Part shown: one piece after another, positions 1-7,747 of the stretch
Layout of the letters: the number at the start of each line of letters is the position of its first letter
How positions within the stretch are numbered: the first letter of the stretch is position 1
Source: Kiloniellales bacterium
Lineage (GTDB): Bacteria; Pseudomonadota; Alphaproteobacteria; Kiloniellales; JAKSBE01
Assembly (NCBI GenBank): GCA_030067055.1
Contig: JASJAL010000057.1
Span: 1 to 15,170, forward strand
Length of the DNA stretch: 15,170 nt
Reading direction: 5' to 3'
Notes under the pieces: generated by a model
Database searches by the model: none
Told to the model about the DNA's origin: nothing
The model's input: only the letters and a program-made list of their open reading frames with translations
Program-made: the position numbers and the translations under genes

Positions 1-1
1 C

Positions 2-1414
2 GTCATGGGCCGGGTCTGCTACCACCCCTGCGAGGATGCCTGCAACCGCGCCCAGCTCGATTCCGCGGTCAGCATTCATGCGGTCGAGCGCTTCCTCGGC
101 GATTTCGCCATCGAGAAGGGCCTCGCGCCGGTTTTCGAGGCGGAGCCGAGCGGTAAGCGGGTGCTGATCGTCGGCGCCGGCCCGAGCGGGCTGTCCGCCG
201 CCTACCATCTGACCCGGCTCGGCCACCAGGTCACCATCCGCGAGGCCGGACCCATGGCCGGCGGCATGATGCGCTTCGGGATCCCGAAGTACCGGCTGCC
301 GCGCGACATCCTGGATGCCGAAATCCAACGCATCGTCGATATGGGCGTCACCCTGGAGCTGAACGTCAAGGTCGAGGACATCGAGGCGGCCTTCAAGAAG
401 GACGGCTTCAATGCGGTTTTCGTCGCTGTTGGCGCGCACCTTGCGAAGCGCACCGAGATCCCGGCCCACGCCGCCGGCAAGATCCTCGATGCGGTCTCGG
501 TGCTGCGCGAGATGGAAACCGGTGAGGCGCCGCCCCAGCTGGGCCGCCGGGTGGTCGTCTACGGTGGCGGCAACACCGCCATGGATGTCGCCCGCACCGC
601 CAAGCGGCTGGGTGTCGACGAGGCAATGATCGTCTATCGGCGCTCCCGCAAGGAGATGCCCGCCCACGACTTCGAGGCTCGGGAGGCCGAGGAGGAAGGG
701 GTCATGATCCACTGGCTGCGAACCATCAAGCAGATCGACGAGACCACCTTCACGGTCGAGAAGATGGTCATCGACGAGAACGGCCGCCCGCAGCCGACCG
801 GCGAGTTCGAGACCCTGGAGGCCGACACCCTGATCCTGGCCTTGGGCCAAGACGTCGACACCAGCTTCCTCGAGGCGGTCCCTGGGGTCGAGGTCGCACG
901 CGACGGCGTGGTCCAGGTTGACCCTCAAATGATGACCGGCCGTGAGGGCCTCTTCGCCGGCGGTGACATGGTGCCCTCGGAACGGACGGTCACTGTCGCG
1001 GTGGGCCACGGCAAGAAGGCCGCGCGCAACATCGATTCCTGGCTCAGGGGTGCGCGCTACGAAAAGCCGCCCAAGCACGAGCTCGCCAGCTTCGACCTGC
1101 TCAACACCTGGTACTACGACGACGCCCCGCCGCGGGTCCAGGGGCAGCTCGACCTGGTCCGCCGGCAGAGCAGCTTCGAGGAGGTTTTGCAAGGACTCAA
1201 CGAAGAGAACGCCCTCTTCGAGGCGAGGCGCTGCCTGTCCTGCGGCAACTGCTTCGAGTGCGACAACTGCTACGGGATCTGCCCGGACAACGCGGTGATC
1301 AAGCTGGGGCCGGGGGCGCGCTTCCGCTTCAACTACGACTACTGCAAGGGCTGCGGGATGTGCGCGGCCGAGTGTCCCTGCGGCGCGATCAGGATGGAGC
1401 CGGAAACGGTCTAG
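2..1414 (+). CDS. GltD/PreT-like NAD(P)-binding FAD oxidoreductase with C-terminal 2x[4Fe-4S] ferredoxin domain (5' partial)
   Basis: The frame is open to the left edge, so the true start lies outside the window; the ATG at 5 is internal or accidental. Numbering from that Met, the N-terminal Cys motif CYHPCEDAC (residues 5-13) is the end of the Fer4_20 domain that opens GltD and PreT proteins. An FAD-binding Rossmann motif [14 protein letters not shown] follows at 56-69, a second dinucleotide motif [11 protein letters not shown] at 186-196, and the flavoprotein closing motif GLFAGGD at 315-321. The C-terminus adds CxxCxxCxxCxxCxxxCP (410-427) and CxxCxxCxxxCP (447-458), enough for two [4Fe-4S] clusters. 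The protein should move electrons between NAD(P)H and a ferredoxin or partner enzyme in the cytoplasm. Genuine glutamate synthase small subunit is unlikely, because GltD lacks the C-terminal ferredoxin and no gltB is seen. The partner probably lies upstream. The family is clear; the substrate is not known. Confidence 0.88.
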   Translation, partial: VMGRVCYHPCEDACNRAQLDSAVSIHAVERFLGDFAIEKGLAPVFEAEPSGKRVLIVGAGPSGLSAAYHLTRLGHQVTIREAGPMAGGMMRFGIPKYRLPRDILDAEIQRIVDMGVTLELNVKVEDIEAAFKKDGFNAVFVAVGAHLAKRTEIPAHAAGKILDAVSVLREMETGEAPPQLGRRVVVYGGGNTAMDVARTAKRLGVDEAMIVYRRSRKEMPAHDFEAREAEEEGVMIHWLRTIKQIDETTFTVEKMVIDENGRPQPTGEFETLEADTLILALGQDVDTSFLEAVPGVEVARDGVVQVDPQMMTGREGLFAGGDMVPSERTVTVAVGHGKKAARNIDSWLRGARYEKPPKHELASFDLLNTWYYDDAPPRVQGQLDLVRRQSSFEEVLQGLNEENALFEARRCLSCGNCFECDNCYGICPDNAVIKLGPGARFRFNYDYCKGCGMCAAECPCGAIRMEPETV

Positions 1415-1476
1415 GCAGACCGGCACCCGCTCGCGCCGCGCCGGTCGAACCCGGTTGGAAGCTCAGGGAGCGCAGA

Positions 1477-1902
1477 ATGAACGTAAAGATCGCCGACCTT
1501 ATGGCCAAGCGGGTGATCACGGCCCAACCTCACCACAGCATCGATCACATCCGGGGCCTGGTGGAACGCAACCGGATCCATGCAGTCCCGATCGTCGGAC
1601 CCGACGGCGACGCTTGCGGAATCGTGACCACGGCCGATCTGGCGCGAAAGCTGAAAGGCGAGACGCCGGTGAAGCGGGTCATGTCGGATCGCGTGTACTG
1701 CCTGCCGGCCTACAACGACATCAGCACGGCCGCACGACTCATGCGCAAGCACAAGATCCACCACGTCGTCGTGACCCACGAGAAGCAGGTCGTGGGGATC
1801 ATCAGCTCGCTCGACCTCTTGAAGCTGCTCGAAGACCGTCGCTTTGCGGCCAAGAACGCGCCCTCCCACCAGAAGAAGAAGGGGCGTCTGGTCCAGATGT
1901 AG
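1477..1902 (+). CDS. Two-CBS-domain protein
   Basis: This protein of 141 residues consists almost entirely of a tandem CBS pair (Bateman module). CBS1 spans roughly residues 5-60 with the signature [13 protein letters not shown] (47-59). CBS2 spans roughly 63-119 with [14 protein letters not shown] (105-118). A short basic tail (HQKKKGR) ends the protein. Such modules bind adenine nucleotides or SAM and act as sensors. No output domain is attached, so it must work on a partner protein. The ATG at 1477 is chosen because GGGAG at 1466-1470 is 6 nt upstream and the first CBS domain begins at once; the reading frame continues upstream only as an overlap into the oxidoreductase gene. The 62-bp gap from that gene, on the same strand, allows co-transcription. 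The domain call is firm and the function unknown. Confidence 0.9.
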   Translation: MNVKIADLMAKRVITAQPHHSIDHIRGLVERNRIHAVPIVGPDGDACGIVTTADLARKLKGETPVKRVMSDRVYCLPAYNDISTAARLMRKHKIHHVVVTHEKQVVGIISSLDLLKLLEDRRFAAKNAPSHQKKKGRLVQM

Positions 1903-2037
1903 CGCTTTCCTGCGCCGAAATGGCTGGCCGACTCTTGTCCTCATGCGCGCTGTGGGGCGCTTGCGGCTTGACGATTGGCCGTCGCGCCCCAAGCTGTCAC
2001 ATACAGGGCTCACGGCCCGATCCCGGCAAGGATTGGC

Positions 2038-2466
2038 ATGGACGACAGCACAACGACCCAACTGCGGCGCAACCCCCTGGCCAGGGCGCTCTGGATTTCT
2101 TTCGGGCTGCTCAGCCTGGCCTTGGGCTTCATCGGGATCTTCGTGCCCTTGCTGCCGACGACGGCGCTCATGCTGCTGGCGGCCTTCTGCTTCGCCCGCG
2201 GCTCGCAGCGTCTGCACGACTGGCTGGTCCGCCACCCGCGCTTTGGACCGCCGATCGAAGCCTGGCGCCGCCACGGTGCTATCTCCCGAGGCGCCAAGCA
2301 GCTGGCCGTGTTCACGATGCTTCTGGTTCTCCTGCTGAGCCTGGCCCTGGCCGTGCCCTGGACCGTGCTGGGTATCCAGGCGGCGGTTCTGGTCGCGGTC
2401 GCCATCTTCATCCTGACCCGCCCCCTGCCCCCCGAAGAGCGAGACAAAGGCGGACCCCTGCCGTAA
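2038..2466 (+). CDS. DUF454 (YbaN-like) small inner-membrane protein
   Basis: This protein of 142 residues carries the hallmark of the DUF454/YbaN family: a hydrophobic N-terminal segment ending in [22 protein letters not shown] (about residues 37-58). It is followed by the family pattern [19 protein letters not shown] (60-78) and then a basic stretch before two further hydrophobic segments (about 90-107 and 110-127). The topology suggests three to four membrane helices. The molecular role of the family is not established. ATG 2038 is preferred over an in-frame TTG at 1975, because AAGGA at 2028-2032 sits 5 nt upstream of the ATG and the extra 21 residues are not family-like. It lies 135 bp after the CBS gene and 80 bp before the dehydrogenase gene, all on the same strand. 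Confidence 0.87.
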   Translation: MDDSTTTQLRRNPLARALWISFGLLSLALGFIGIFVPLLPTTALMLLAAFCFARGSQRLHDWLVRHPRFGPPIEAWRRHGAISRGAKQLAVFTMLLVLLLSLALAVPWTVLGIQAAVLVAVAIFILTRPLPPEERDKGGPLP

Positions 2467-2546
2467 TTTTCCGCGCCGCCGACTTGCCAAATCGCCCGGG
2501 ATGGATCGTTATGGCCAAGGACCGAGGCGCTTCAGGGGAGGACAGC

Positions 2547-3305
2547 ATGAGCAGCAACGGCAAGATCGCGATCGTCACCGGCGCCGGCAGCGGGATCGGC
2601 CGGACGGTGGCCACCACCTTCCTGAAGGACGGCTACAGCGTCGCCCTCGCCGGCCGCCGCCAGGAGGCCCTGGACGAGACCCTGACCCTGGCGGGTGAAG
2701 CCGCCGAACGCGGCTTGGCGGTCTCCTGCGACGTCGGCGATCCGGACTCCGTCGCCAAGCTCTTCGCCGAGACCCAGGCGCGCTTCGGCCGCCTGGACGT
2801 CGTCTTCAACAACGCCGGCGCAAACGCCCCGCCGGTGCCATTGGAGGAATTGACCCTGGAACAATGGCAGACGGTGGTGGATGTCAACCTGACCGGAATG
2901 TTCCTCTGCACACAGGCGGCCTTCCGCCTGATGAAGGACCAGAATCCACGGGGCGGCCGGATCATCAACAACGGTTCGATCTCGGCCCATGCGCCGCGGC
3001 CCAACTCGGCGCCCTACACCGCGACCAAGCACGCGGTGACCGGCCTGACCAAGTGTGCCTCCCTAGACGGCCGGAAGTACGACATCGCCTGCGGTCAGAT
3101 CGACATCGGCAACGCCGAGACCGCCATGGCGATCAAGATGAAGGACGGGGTGCCCCAGGCCGACGGCCGGATCGCGGCCGAGCCCCTGATGGACGTGCAG
3201 CACGTCGCCGACGCGGTTCTGCACATGGCGAGCCTGCCGCTGGACGCCAACGTCCAGTTCATGACCGTCATGGCGACCAAGATGCCCTACGTTGGCCGCG
3301 GCTGA
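2547..3305 (+). CDS. Short-chain dehydrogenase/reductase (classical SDR)
   Basis: This protein has 252 residues, the standard length for a classical SDR. It has the cofactor motif TGAGSGIG (11-18), NNAG (88-91), the structural Asn in VDVNLTG (N114), and the catalytic Ser144, Tyr157 and Lys161 (YTATK at 157-161). The basic residues in GRRQE after beta-2 (Arg37-Arg38) suggest preference for NADP(H), which is inference. It should catalyse NAD(P)-dependent oxidation or reduction of a hydroxyl or carbonyl group in the cytoplasm. The substrate cannot be read from sequence. ATG 2547 is chosen because a strong GGGGAGG at 2535-2541 lies 5 nt upstream. An ATG at 2511 in the same frame has no ribosome site, and the frame continues leftward only as a shadow across the DUF454 gene. 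Confidence 0.92.
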   Translation: MSSNGKIAIVTGAGSGIGRTVATTFLKDGYSVALAGRRQEALDETLTLAGEAAERGLAVSCDVGDPDSVAKLFAETQARFGRLDVVFNNAGANAPPVPLEELTLEQWQTVVDVNLTGMFLCTQAAFRLMKDQNPRGGRIINNGSISAHAPRPNSAPYTATKHAVTGLTKCASLDGRKYDIACGQIDIGNAETAMAIKMKDGVPQADGRIAAEPLMDVQHVADAVLHMASLPLDANVQFMTVMATKMPYVGRG

Positions 3306-3346
3306 TCCGGGCCGGGCGCATCGGGCTCAGCGGCTCCGTTGATCGT

Positions 3347-3397
3347 CCTGAAGAAGATGACCGGCCGTCGAACCCGGCCAGGCGGAGATTCTTCAGG
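3347..3397. repeat. Nested inverted repeat between the SDR and DUF457 genes
   Basis: A perfect 9-bp inverted repeat, CCTGAAGAA at 3347-3355 and TTCTTCAGG at 3389-3397, encloses a second 5-bp one, GGCCG at 3363-3367 and CGGCC at 3375-3379, with a 7-nt loop. Transcribed, the 51 nt could fold into a stem with an internal loop and an apical hairpin. No T-run follows, so it is not a classical intrinsic terminator. It could be a weak terminator for the SDR transcript, an RNA-stability element, or a protein-binding site. It sits in the 185-bp gap between the two genes, where I saw no other clear element. Confidence 0.45.
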
Positions 3398-3490
3398 TCC
3401 CCAGGTGGACGACGCACTTCGTGCCAACTATCTACCTGATCAGCGGCCGGGCGGCGGCAGCGGAGAACAGTTGATCGAGAGGGGAGTGTC

Positions 3491-4576
3491 TTGGACTCGG
3501 TGACGCAATTCCTGCTCGGCGCCGCGGTCGGGACCGCCGTCCTGGGGCGCCGCATGGGTCCGCGCAAGGCGGCCGTGGTCGGCGGCCTGCTCGGGTCCCT
3601 GCCCGACCTTGACGTCGTCGTCCCTTTCGAAGACCCGGTCGACGCCTTCGTCCTGCACCGCGGACCCAGCCATTCCCTGATCGTCCACGCGGTGGTCACG
3701 CCGCTCTTCGGCGAAGCGCTGGTTCGGGGCTTCAAGGATCTGCGCACGCATCGCTGGCAGACCTACCTCGCGGTCTACCTCTGCTTTGCGACCCACGCCC
3801 TGCTCGATGCCTTGACCGTCTACGGCACCAGGTTGTTCTGGCCGCTCTGGCCCGAGCCGGTCGGCATCGGCTCGCTCTTCATTATCGACCCCCTCTACAG
3901 CCTGCCGCTCCTGGTCGCGGTGGTCTGGGCGCTCTGCCTCAAGGCCTGGACGCCCCGCTTTCGCAAAGTCCTGGCCTCGAGCCTGGCCCTCACCACCGCC
4001 TACCTGGCCTGGAGCCTGTCCGTCCAGCAACTCATGCAGATGCGCGGCGCGGAGGCCCTAGCGGAGGCCGGCGTCGTGCCGCAGCGCCTGATGGCCATCC
4101 CGACCCCCTTCAACACGCTGTTCTGGCAGGTCCTCGCCGTCGAGGAAGATCGGCACATCAGCCTCTACCTACCGGTCTTCGGCCGAGGTGAGGCCATTTC
4201 TTACGTCCATCCGCGCAACATGGACGCCGGAAGGTGCCTGCAGGCGACCCCGACCTTCCGGAAGCTGGCAGCTTTCAGCAAGGGCTTCTTCCGGGTCGAG
4301 CGGCAAGACGGCGAGATCCTGATCGCCGACCTGCGCATGGGCCTGAACCCGGGCTACGTCTTCCGCTTCGCCATCGCCCGCGAGGTTGAGGGCGCGATCG
4401 AGCCGATGCCGCCGGAGCGGCGACGCAGCCCGCGCACGGCTCCAGGCGACTTCGACTGGCTGATCGCCAACGTGACCGGCCAAGCAATGCGGCGAGCCTC
4501 CGAAGCATCGGCAGCCGTCGAGGTCGCGGCCCTGACAGGGTCCCGGATCGGAGAAGCGCCGACCGCGGCCTGCTGA
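3491..4576 (+). CDS. DUF457 / YdjM-like membrane-bound metal-dependent hydrolase
   Basis: This protein of 361 residues belongs to the DUF457 (YdjM-type, putative metal-dependent membrane hydrolase) family. It opens MDSVTQFLLGAAVG, the usual start of this family, and then has LPDLD (37-41), HRGPSHS (56-62) and THALLDALTVYGTRLFWP (101-118), with further acidic residues in IDPLYSLP (132-139). These conserved Asp and His residues are the likely metal ligands. Hydrophobic segments at roughly 63-77, 91-110, 129-149 and 160-178 anchor it in the inner membrane, with a soluble C-terminal half. The start is TTG 3491: AGAGGGGAG ends 4 nt upstream and the family N-terminus matches exactly. The alternative GTG at 3500 would remove the conserved first residues. 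The physiological substrate is unknown for the family. Confidence 0.85.
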   Translation: MDSVTQFLLGAAVGTAVLGRRMGPRKAAVVGGLLGSLPDLDVVVPFEDPVDAFVLHRGPSHSLIVHAVVTPLFGEALVRGFKDLRTHRWQTYLAVYLCFATHALLDALTVYGTRLFWPLWPEPVGIGSLFIIDPLYSLPLLVAVVWALCLKAWTPRFRKVLASSLALTTAYLAWSLSVQQLMQMRGAEALAEAGVVPQRLMAIPTPFNTLFWQVLAVEEDRHISLYLPVFGRGEAISYVHPRNMDAGRCLQATPTFRKLAAFSKGFFRVERQDGEILIADLRMGLNPGYVFRFAIAREVEGAIEPMPPERRRSPRTAPGDFDWLIANVTGQAMRRASEASAAVEVAALTGSRIGEAPTAAC

Positions 4577-4586
4577 TTGCGTCCGA

Positions 4587-4614
4587 TTGACGGATTCCGC
4601 GACGGCCCTATCCT
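4587..4614 (+). promoter_or_regulatory. Probable sigma-70-type promoter of mtnA
   Basis: A -35 hexamer TTGACG (4587-4592) is separated by 16 nt from a -10 hexamer TATCCT (4609-4614). It starts 10 bp after the stop codon of the preceding gene and predicts a leader of about 20 nt to the mtnA ATG, with GGGAGG at 4632-4637 as ribosome site. The leader is too short for a known SAM-responsive riboswitch. The same string CCCTATCCTC recurs at the proposed promoter of the LacI operon. Confidence 0.5.
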
Positions 4615-4642
4615 CGATCCTTCGGGAACCCGGGAGGCAAGC

Positions 4643-5743
4643 ATGAAGGTCGCAGGGCAGCACTACCGGACGATATGGGTGGCCGAGGACGGCTCGACGG
4701 TCGAGGTCATAAACCAGACGAAGCTGCCCCATGTCTTCGAGGTTCTGCCGCTGAAGACCTGCGAGGATGCGGCCCGAGCAATCGAGACCATGGTTGTGCG
4801 CGGCGCGCCCCTGATCGGCGCGACGGCGGCCTACGGCATGGCCCTTGCGCTGCGCGAGGACGCCTCCGACGACGGACTTGAGCGCGCCTATCAGCGCTTG
4901 ATGCGGACCCGGCCGACGGCGGTGAACCTGCGCTGGGCGCTGGACGAGATGATGGCGACTCTGCGCAACCGTGCACGCGAGGAGCGCCCGGCGGCGGCCT
5001 ACGCCCGGGCCGCCGAGATCTGCGACGAGGATGTCGAGATCTGCGCCGCGATCGGCCGCAACGGCCTGGCGGTCTTCGAGGAGATCGCAGCGAAGAAGCC
5101 CGGCGAAAGGCTGAACGTCCTGACCCACTGCAACGCCGGCTGGCTGGCCACGGTCGACTGGGGGACCGCGACCGCGCCGGTCTACATGGCCCACGACAAG
5201 GGGCTCGACGTCCACGTCTGGGTCGACGAGACCCGGCCGCGCAACCAGGGCGCGGCGCTGACCGCCTGGGAGCTCGGCAACCACGGCGTCCCGCACACCG
5301 TGATCGCCGACAACACGGGCGGCCACCTGATGCAGCACGGCCTGGTCGACCTGGTGATCACCGGCACCGACCGCACGACCGGCAGCGGCGACGTGGCCAA
5401 CAAGATCGGGACCTACCTCAAGGCGCTCGCGGCCCGGGACAACAGCGTCCCCTTTTACGTGGCCCTGCCCTCGCCAACCATCGACTTCACCCTGGCCGAC
5501 GGGGTGAAGGAAATCCCGATCGAGCAGCGCGGCGGCGAGGAGGTCGCGCAGATGACCGGGCGCACCGAGGACGGCCGGATCGAGACCGTCTCGATCGTCG
5601 CCGAGGGCTCGCCGGTCGCCAACTACGCCTTCGACGTGACCCCGGCCCGCCTGGTCACCGGCCTGATCACCGAGGCCGGCGTCTCCGAAGCCAGCAAGGA
5701 GGGTCTCGCCCGGCTGTTCCCGGAGCGAGCCAAGGGCGGCTAG
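4643..5743 (+). CDS. mtnA: S-methyl-5-thioribose-1-phosphate isomerase
   Basis: MtnA converts 5-methylthioribose 1-phosphate to 5-methylthioribulose 1-phosphate in the cytoplasm, in recycling of the methylthioadenosine left by polyamine and related SAM-consuming reactions. The protein has 366 residues, normal for the family. It has the N-terminal phosphate-binding RGAPLIG (53-59), the catalytic cysteine in [10 protein letters not shown] (Cys163), [12 protein letters not shown] (193-204) and the catalytic aspartate in [18 protein letters not shown] (Asp243). These motifs separate true MtnA from eIF2B-type relatives. ATG 4643 has GGGAGG 5 nt upstream. The kinase that supplies its substrate, mtnK, is encoded on the opposite strand about 2.5 kb downstream. 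None of the later Yang-cycle genes (mtnB, mtnC, mtnD) and no aldolase is in the window, so the fate of the product cannot be told here. Confidence 0.95.
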   Translation: MKVAGQHYRTIWVAEDGSTVEVINQTKLPHVFEVLPLKTCEDAARAIETMVVRGAPLIGATAAYGMALALREDASDDGLERAYQRLMRTRPTAVNLRWALDEMMATLRNRAREERPAAAYARAAEICDEDVEICAAIGRNGLAVFEEIAAKKPGERLNVLTHCNAGWLATVDWGTATAPVYMAHDKGLDVHVWVDETRPRNQGAALTAWELGNHGVPHTVIADNTGGHLMQHGLVDLVITGTDRTTGSGDVANKIGTYLKALAARDNSVPFYVALPSPTIDFTLADGVKEIPIEQRGGEEVAQMTGRTEDGRIETVSIVAEGSPVANYAFDVTPARLVTGLITEAGVSEASKEGLARLFPERAKGG

Positions 5744-5758
5744 AGATCCGATCGCAGA

Positions 5759-5783
5759 GGGCGTCCGCGCTTCGGACACGCCC
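5759..5783. terminator. Hairpin between convergent mtnA and amidotransferase genes
   Basis: GGGC plus GTCCG (5759-5767) pairs with CGGAC (5773-5777) and GCCC (5780-5783), giving a 9-bp GC-rich stem with a 2-nt bulge and a 5-nt loop. It lies in the 62-bp gap between two genes that converge, where a two-way terminator is expected. There is no T-tract on either side, so termination may be inefficient or Rho-assisted. Confidence 0.4.
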
Positions 5784-5805
5784 CGAAGACCCAGCGCCGC
5801 GGTAC

Positions 5806-6531
5806 CTACGCGGCCGCTTGTAACGCCATCTGCACGAAACCGTCGTACAGCCGGCGGGCGTTGCTCGCGAAGGCCGGCATCAGGGGCCGCGCCGCCGCGT
5901 CCATGCGAGCCAGGGCGCCCTCGCCTTGGACCTTCTCGAGGGCGGTCGCGTAGGCCGGAATCTCGCCCCAGTTGGCAATGGTGTCGGCCTCGAGCTCGAC
6001 GTGATACTGGATGCCGTAAGCCTGCTGCCCGACCCGTAGAGCCTGGTGCCGGCAGGCTTCGGAGCTTACGAGGGTGACGCTGCCCTCGGGTGGCTCGACC
6101 ACCTGCACGGAATGCCATTGCAGACACTTGGCGACCGGGTCCAGCGCCGCGAAGAGCGGATCGGTTCGGCCCGCCTCGGTCAGCTCGACCTCCAGGATCC
6201 CGACCTCGGGCGGGTTCAGCCAGTCGCAGCGGCCGCCCAGGGCGTCGACCAGGAGCTGATGCCCGAGACAAACCCCCATGAAGGGCTTGCGCCGGACCTG
6301 TACCCACTCTCGGATCGCAGCCTTTTCCGGTACGAGCCAGGGATTCTCCTCGACGTCCCAGACATCCATCGGGCCGCCCATGACCCAGAGCGCGTCATAG
6401 GCATCCAGGTCCGGGATCGCCTCGCCGGCGTCGAGCTCGACCGCGTCCCAGGCGATCCCGTCCTCGGCCAGGAACTTGCGGAAGATCCCGGGGTGCTCGC
6501 AGGCGATGTGCTGAAAGACCAGAAGCCGCAT
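5806..6531 (-). CDS. Class I glutamine amidotransferase-like protein (GMP-synthase GATase-like)
   Basis: This stand-alone class I GATase fold of 241 residues has the nucleophile elbow GVCLGHQLL with Cys88, the oxyanion-type motif MGGPMDVWD (51-59), and the distal pair GIQYHVELE with His177 and Glu179, so the Cys-His-Glu triad is complete. Such proteins hydrolyse glutamine or gamma-glutamyl compounds. There is no synthetase domain and no partner gene nearby, so it is not guaA itself. A gamma-glutamyl hydrolase role, as in polyamine or peptide catabolism, is possible but unproven. The start ATG at 6531 is preferred over an ATG two codons upstream (6537), because the GAAGG ribosome site directly abuts the latter but is well spaced from the former. 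It is divergent from the PLP-enzyme gene with 157 bp between. Confidence 0.85.
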   Translation of the reverse strand: MRLLVFQHIACEHPGIFRKFLAEDGIAWDAVELDAGEAIPDLDAYDALWVMGGPMDVWDVEENPWLVPEKAAIREWVQVRRKPFMGVCLGHQLLVDALGGRCDWLNPPEVGILEVELTEAGRTDPLFAALDPVAKCLQWHSVQVVEPPEGSVTLVSSEACRHQALRVGQQAYGIQYHVELEADTIANWGEIPAYATALEKVQGEGALARMDAAARPLMPAFASNARRLYDGFVQMALQAAA

Positions 6532-6625
6532 GACCATTCCTTCGCCACCGTGTCGAAGACGCAGCTTGACCGGCCACGCGCGAGCCGCCAAGGCATTTCG
6601 AGAGCGCGCATGGCGGGACTGCGCC

Positions 6626-6639
6626 AAGCGCAGGCGCTT
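6626..6639. promoter_or_regulatory. Short palindrome in a divergent intergenic region
   Basis: AAGCGC (6626-6631) and GCGCTT (6634-6639) form a 6-bp inverted repeat around a 2-bp centre, inside the 157-bp gap between the divergent amidotransferase and PLP-enzyme genes. The place suits an operator for one or both genes. In GC-rich DNA a repeat this short can arise by chance, and I found no convincing promoter pair around it. Confidence 0.22.
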
Positions 6640-6688
6640 ACGCGGTCAGGGAGTTGGCTTGGCCGGCCCTGGCGACTAGGAAGGGACC

Positions 6689-7714
6689 ATGCCGCGACCC
6701 TCGACGACCGATCTGGAGCAACGCCTGGAACGCATTCCGCGCGTCGGCCTTGCCCATCTGCCGACTCCGCTGGAGCCGCTGCCGCGCCTGACCGCTCACC
6801 TCGGCGGCCCGCGGCTCTGGGTCAAGCGTGAGGACTGCACCGGTCTGGGCTTCGGCGGCAACAAGCTGCGCAAGCTGGACTACGTTCTGAGCGAGGCGCT
6901 CGCGCAAGGCGCCGACACTCTGGTCTCCGGCGGTGTGGTCCAGTCGAACAGTCAGCGCCAGGTCGCGGCTGCCGCCGCGAAGCTCGGCCTCGCCTGCCAC
7001 CTCGTGGTCTACGAAGGCCGGGTGCCGCCACCTTCGCCGGACTATCACCACACGGGCAATGCGCTGCTCAACCGGCTCTTCGGTGCCGAAGTCGAAACCG
7101 TGCCCTGGACCGGCGACCGCAACGCCGCCATCGAGGCGCGCGCCGCCGAGCTGGAGGCTCAGGGCCGAAAGCCCTTCGTCGTACCCTATGGCGTCTCCAA
7201 CGCACGGGGCGCCCTGGCCTATGCCTCGACGATCGTCGAGATCGCCCGGCAGAGCGCCGAGGCCGGCTTCACACCCAGCGCGATCATTCAATGCTCCGGC
7301 AGCGGCGGCACCCAGGCCGGCCTGGTGCTGGGTGCCCACGCCATACTGCCGAAAATCCAGGTCCTCGGGATCGACATCGACGCCGAGCCGGACCGGGTCG
7401 AGGCCGACGTCCTGCGCTACGGCGAAGAAGCTGCGGCGCTGCTGCGAACTCCCTTCGACCCTGCCGATGTCGAGGTCGTCGCCGGCCACGCCGGCCCGGC
7501 CTACGGCGTACCCCACGCCGCGACCCTCGAGGCGATCAGGCTGGCCGCCCGACTGGAGGCCCTGATTTTCGACCCGGTCTATTCCGGCAAGGGCCTAGCC
7601 GGCCTCGTTGCTTTGATCCGGGACGGCCGCTGGCGAGCTGACGAAGACGTGGTCTTTCTCCACAGCGGCGGCGAGCCGGCGCTCTTTGCCTATCGGGAGC
7701 TGCTTGAGCTATAG
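6689..7714 (+). CDS. PLP-dependent D-cysteine desulfhydrase / ACC deaminase family enzyme
   Basis: This fold-type II PLP enzyme has 341 residues. The family markers are WVKREDCTGLGFGGNKLRKL (44-63), with Lys59 as the PLP-binding lysine, QSNSQRQVAAAAAKLGL (85-101), the phosphate-binding SGSGGTQAGL (203-212), GPAYGVP (269-275), DPVYSGKG (295-302) and HSGG (325-328). Members cleave D-cysteine to pyruvate, sulfide and ammonia, deaminate 1-aminocyclopropane-1-carboxylate, or act on related sulfur amino acids. Overall pattern, including SGKG and GNALLNRLFGAEV, looks closer to D-cysteine desulfhydrases, but the SNS triplet is unusual for that group, so the substrate is left open. ATG 6689 has AGGAAGGG at 6678-6685. 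It converges with the methyltransferase gene, with only 33 bp between them. Confidence 0.87.
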   Translation: MPRPSTTDLEQRLERIPRVGLAHLPTPLEPLPRLTAHLGGPRLWVKREDCTGLGFGGNKLRKLDYVLSEALAQGADTLVSGGVVQSNSQRQVAAAAAKLGLACHLVVYEGRVPPPSPDYHHTGNALLNRLFGAEVETVPWTGDRNAAIEARAAELEAQGRKPFVVPYGVSNARGALAYASTIVEIARQSAEAGFTPSAIIQCSGSGGTQAGLVLGAHAILPKIQVLGIDIDAEPDRVEADVLRYGEEAAALLRTPFDPADVEVVAGHAGPAYGVPHAATLEAIRLAARLEALIFDPVYSGKGLAGLVALIRDGRWRADEDVVFLHSGGEPALFAYRELLEL

Positions 7715-7747
7715 CCAAATTGACGGGGCCGTCGAGAGCCCGACAAA

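Noticed and set aside
1968..2007. TTGACG upstream of the DUF454 gene as a promoter
   Set aside because: The -35-like box is good, but no acceptable -10 hexamer lies 16-18 nt downstream.
2484..2514. TTGCCA with GTTATG as a promoter for the SDR gene
   Set aside because: Both boxes match poorly; the spacing of 18 is allowed but the support is too thin to list.
1455..2546. Leftward extension of the SDR reading frame by 364 codons
   Set aside because: It overlaps the CBS and DUF454 genes in another frame, and the SDR fold begins right after ATG 2547, which has a strong ribosome site.
3358..3504. Possible 48-codon ORF in the gap before the DUF457 gene
   Set aside because: It has no clear ribosome site, no recognisable motif, and runs into the start of the next gene.
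4615..4642. SAM riboswitch in the mtnA leader
   Set aside because: The predicted leader is only about 20 nt, too short for any known SAM riboswitch.
4169..6307. A 712-codon open frame on the minus strand across the DUF457, mtnA and amidotransferase genes
   Set aside because: It runs antisense to two genes with clear catalytic motifs and out of frame over a third. Its translation is low-complexity Arg/Gly/Asp/Ala sequence typical of GC-rich shadow frames.
7722..7733. GACGGGGCCGTC as a terminator between the convergent PLP-enzyme and methyltransferase genes
   Set aside because: The stem is only 4 bp with a 4-nt loop and no T-run.
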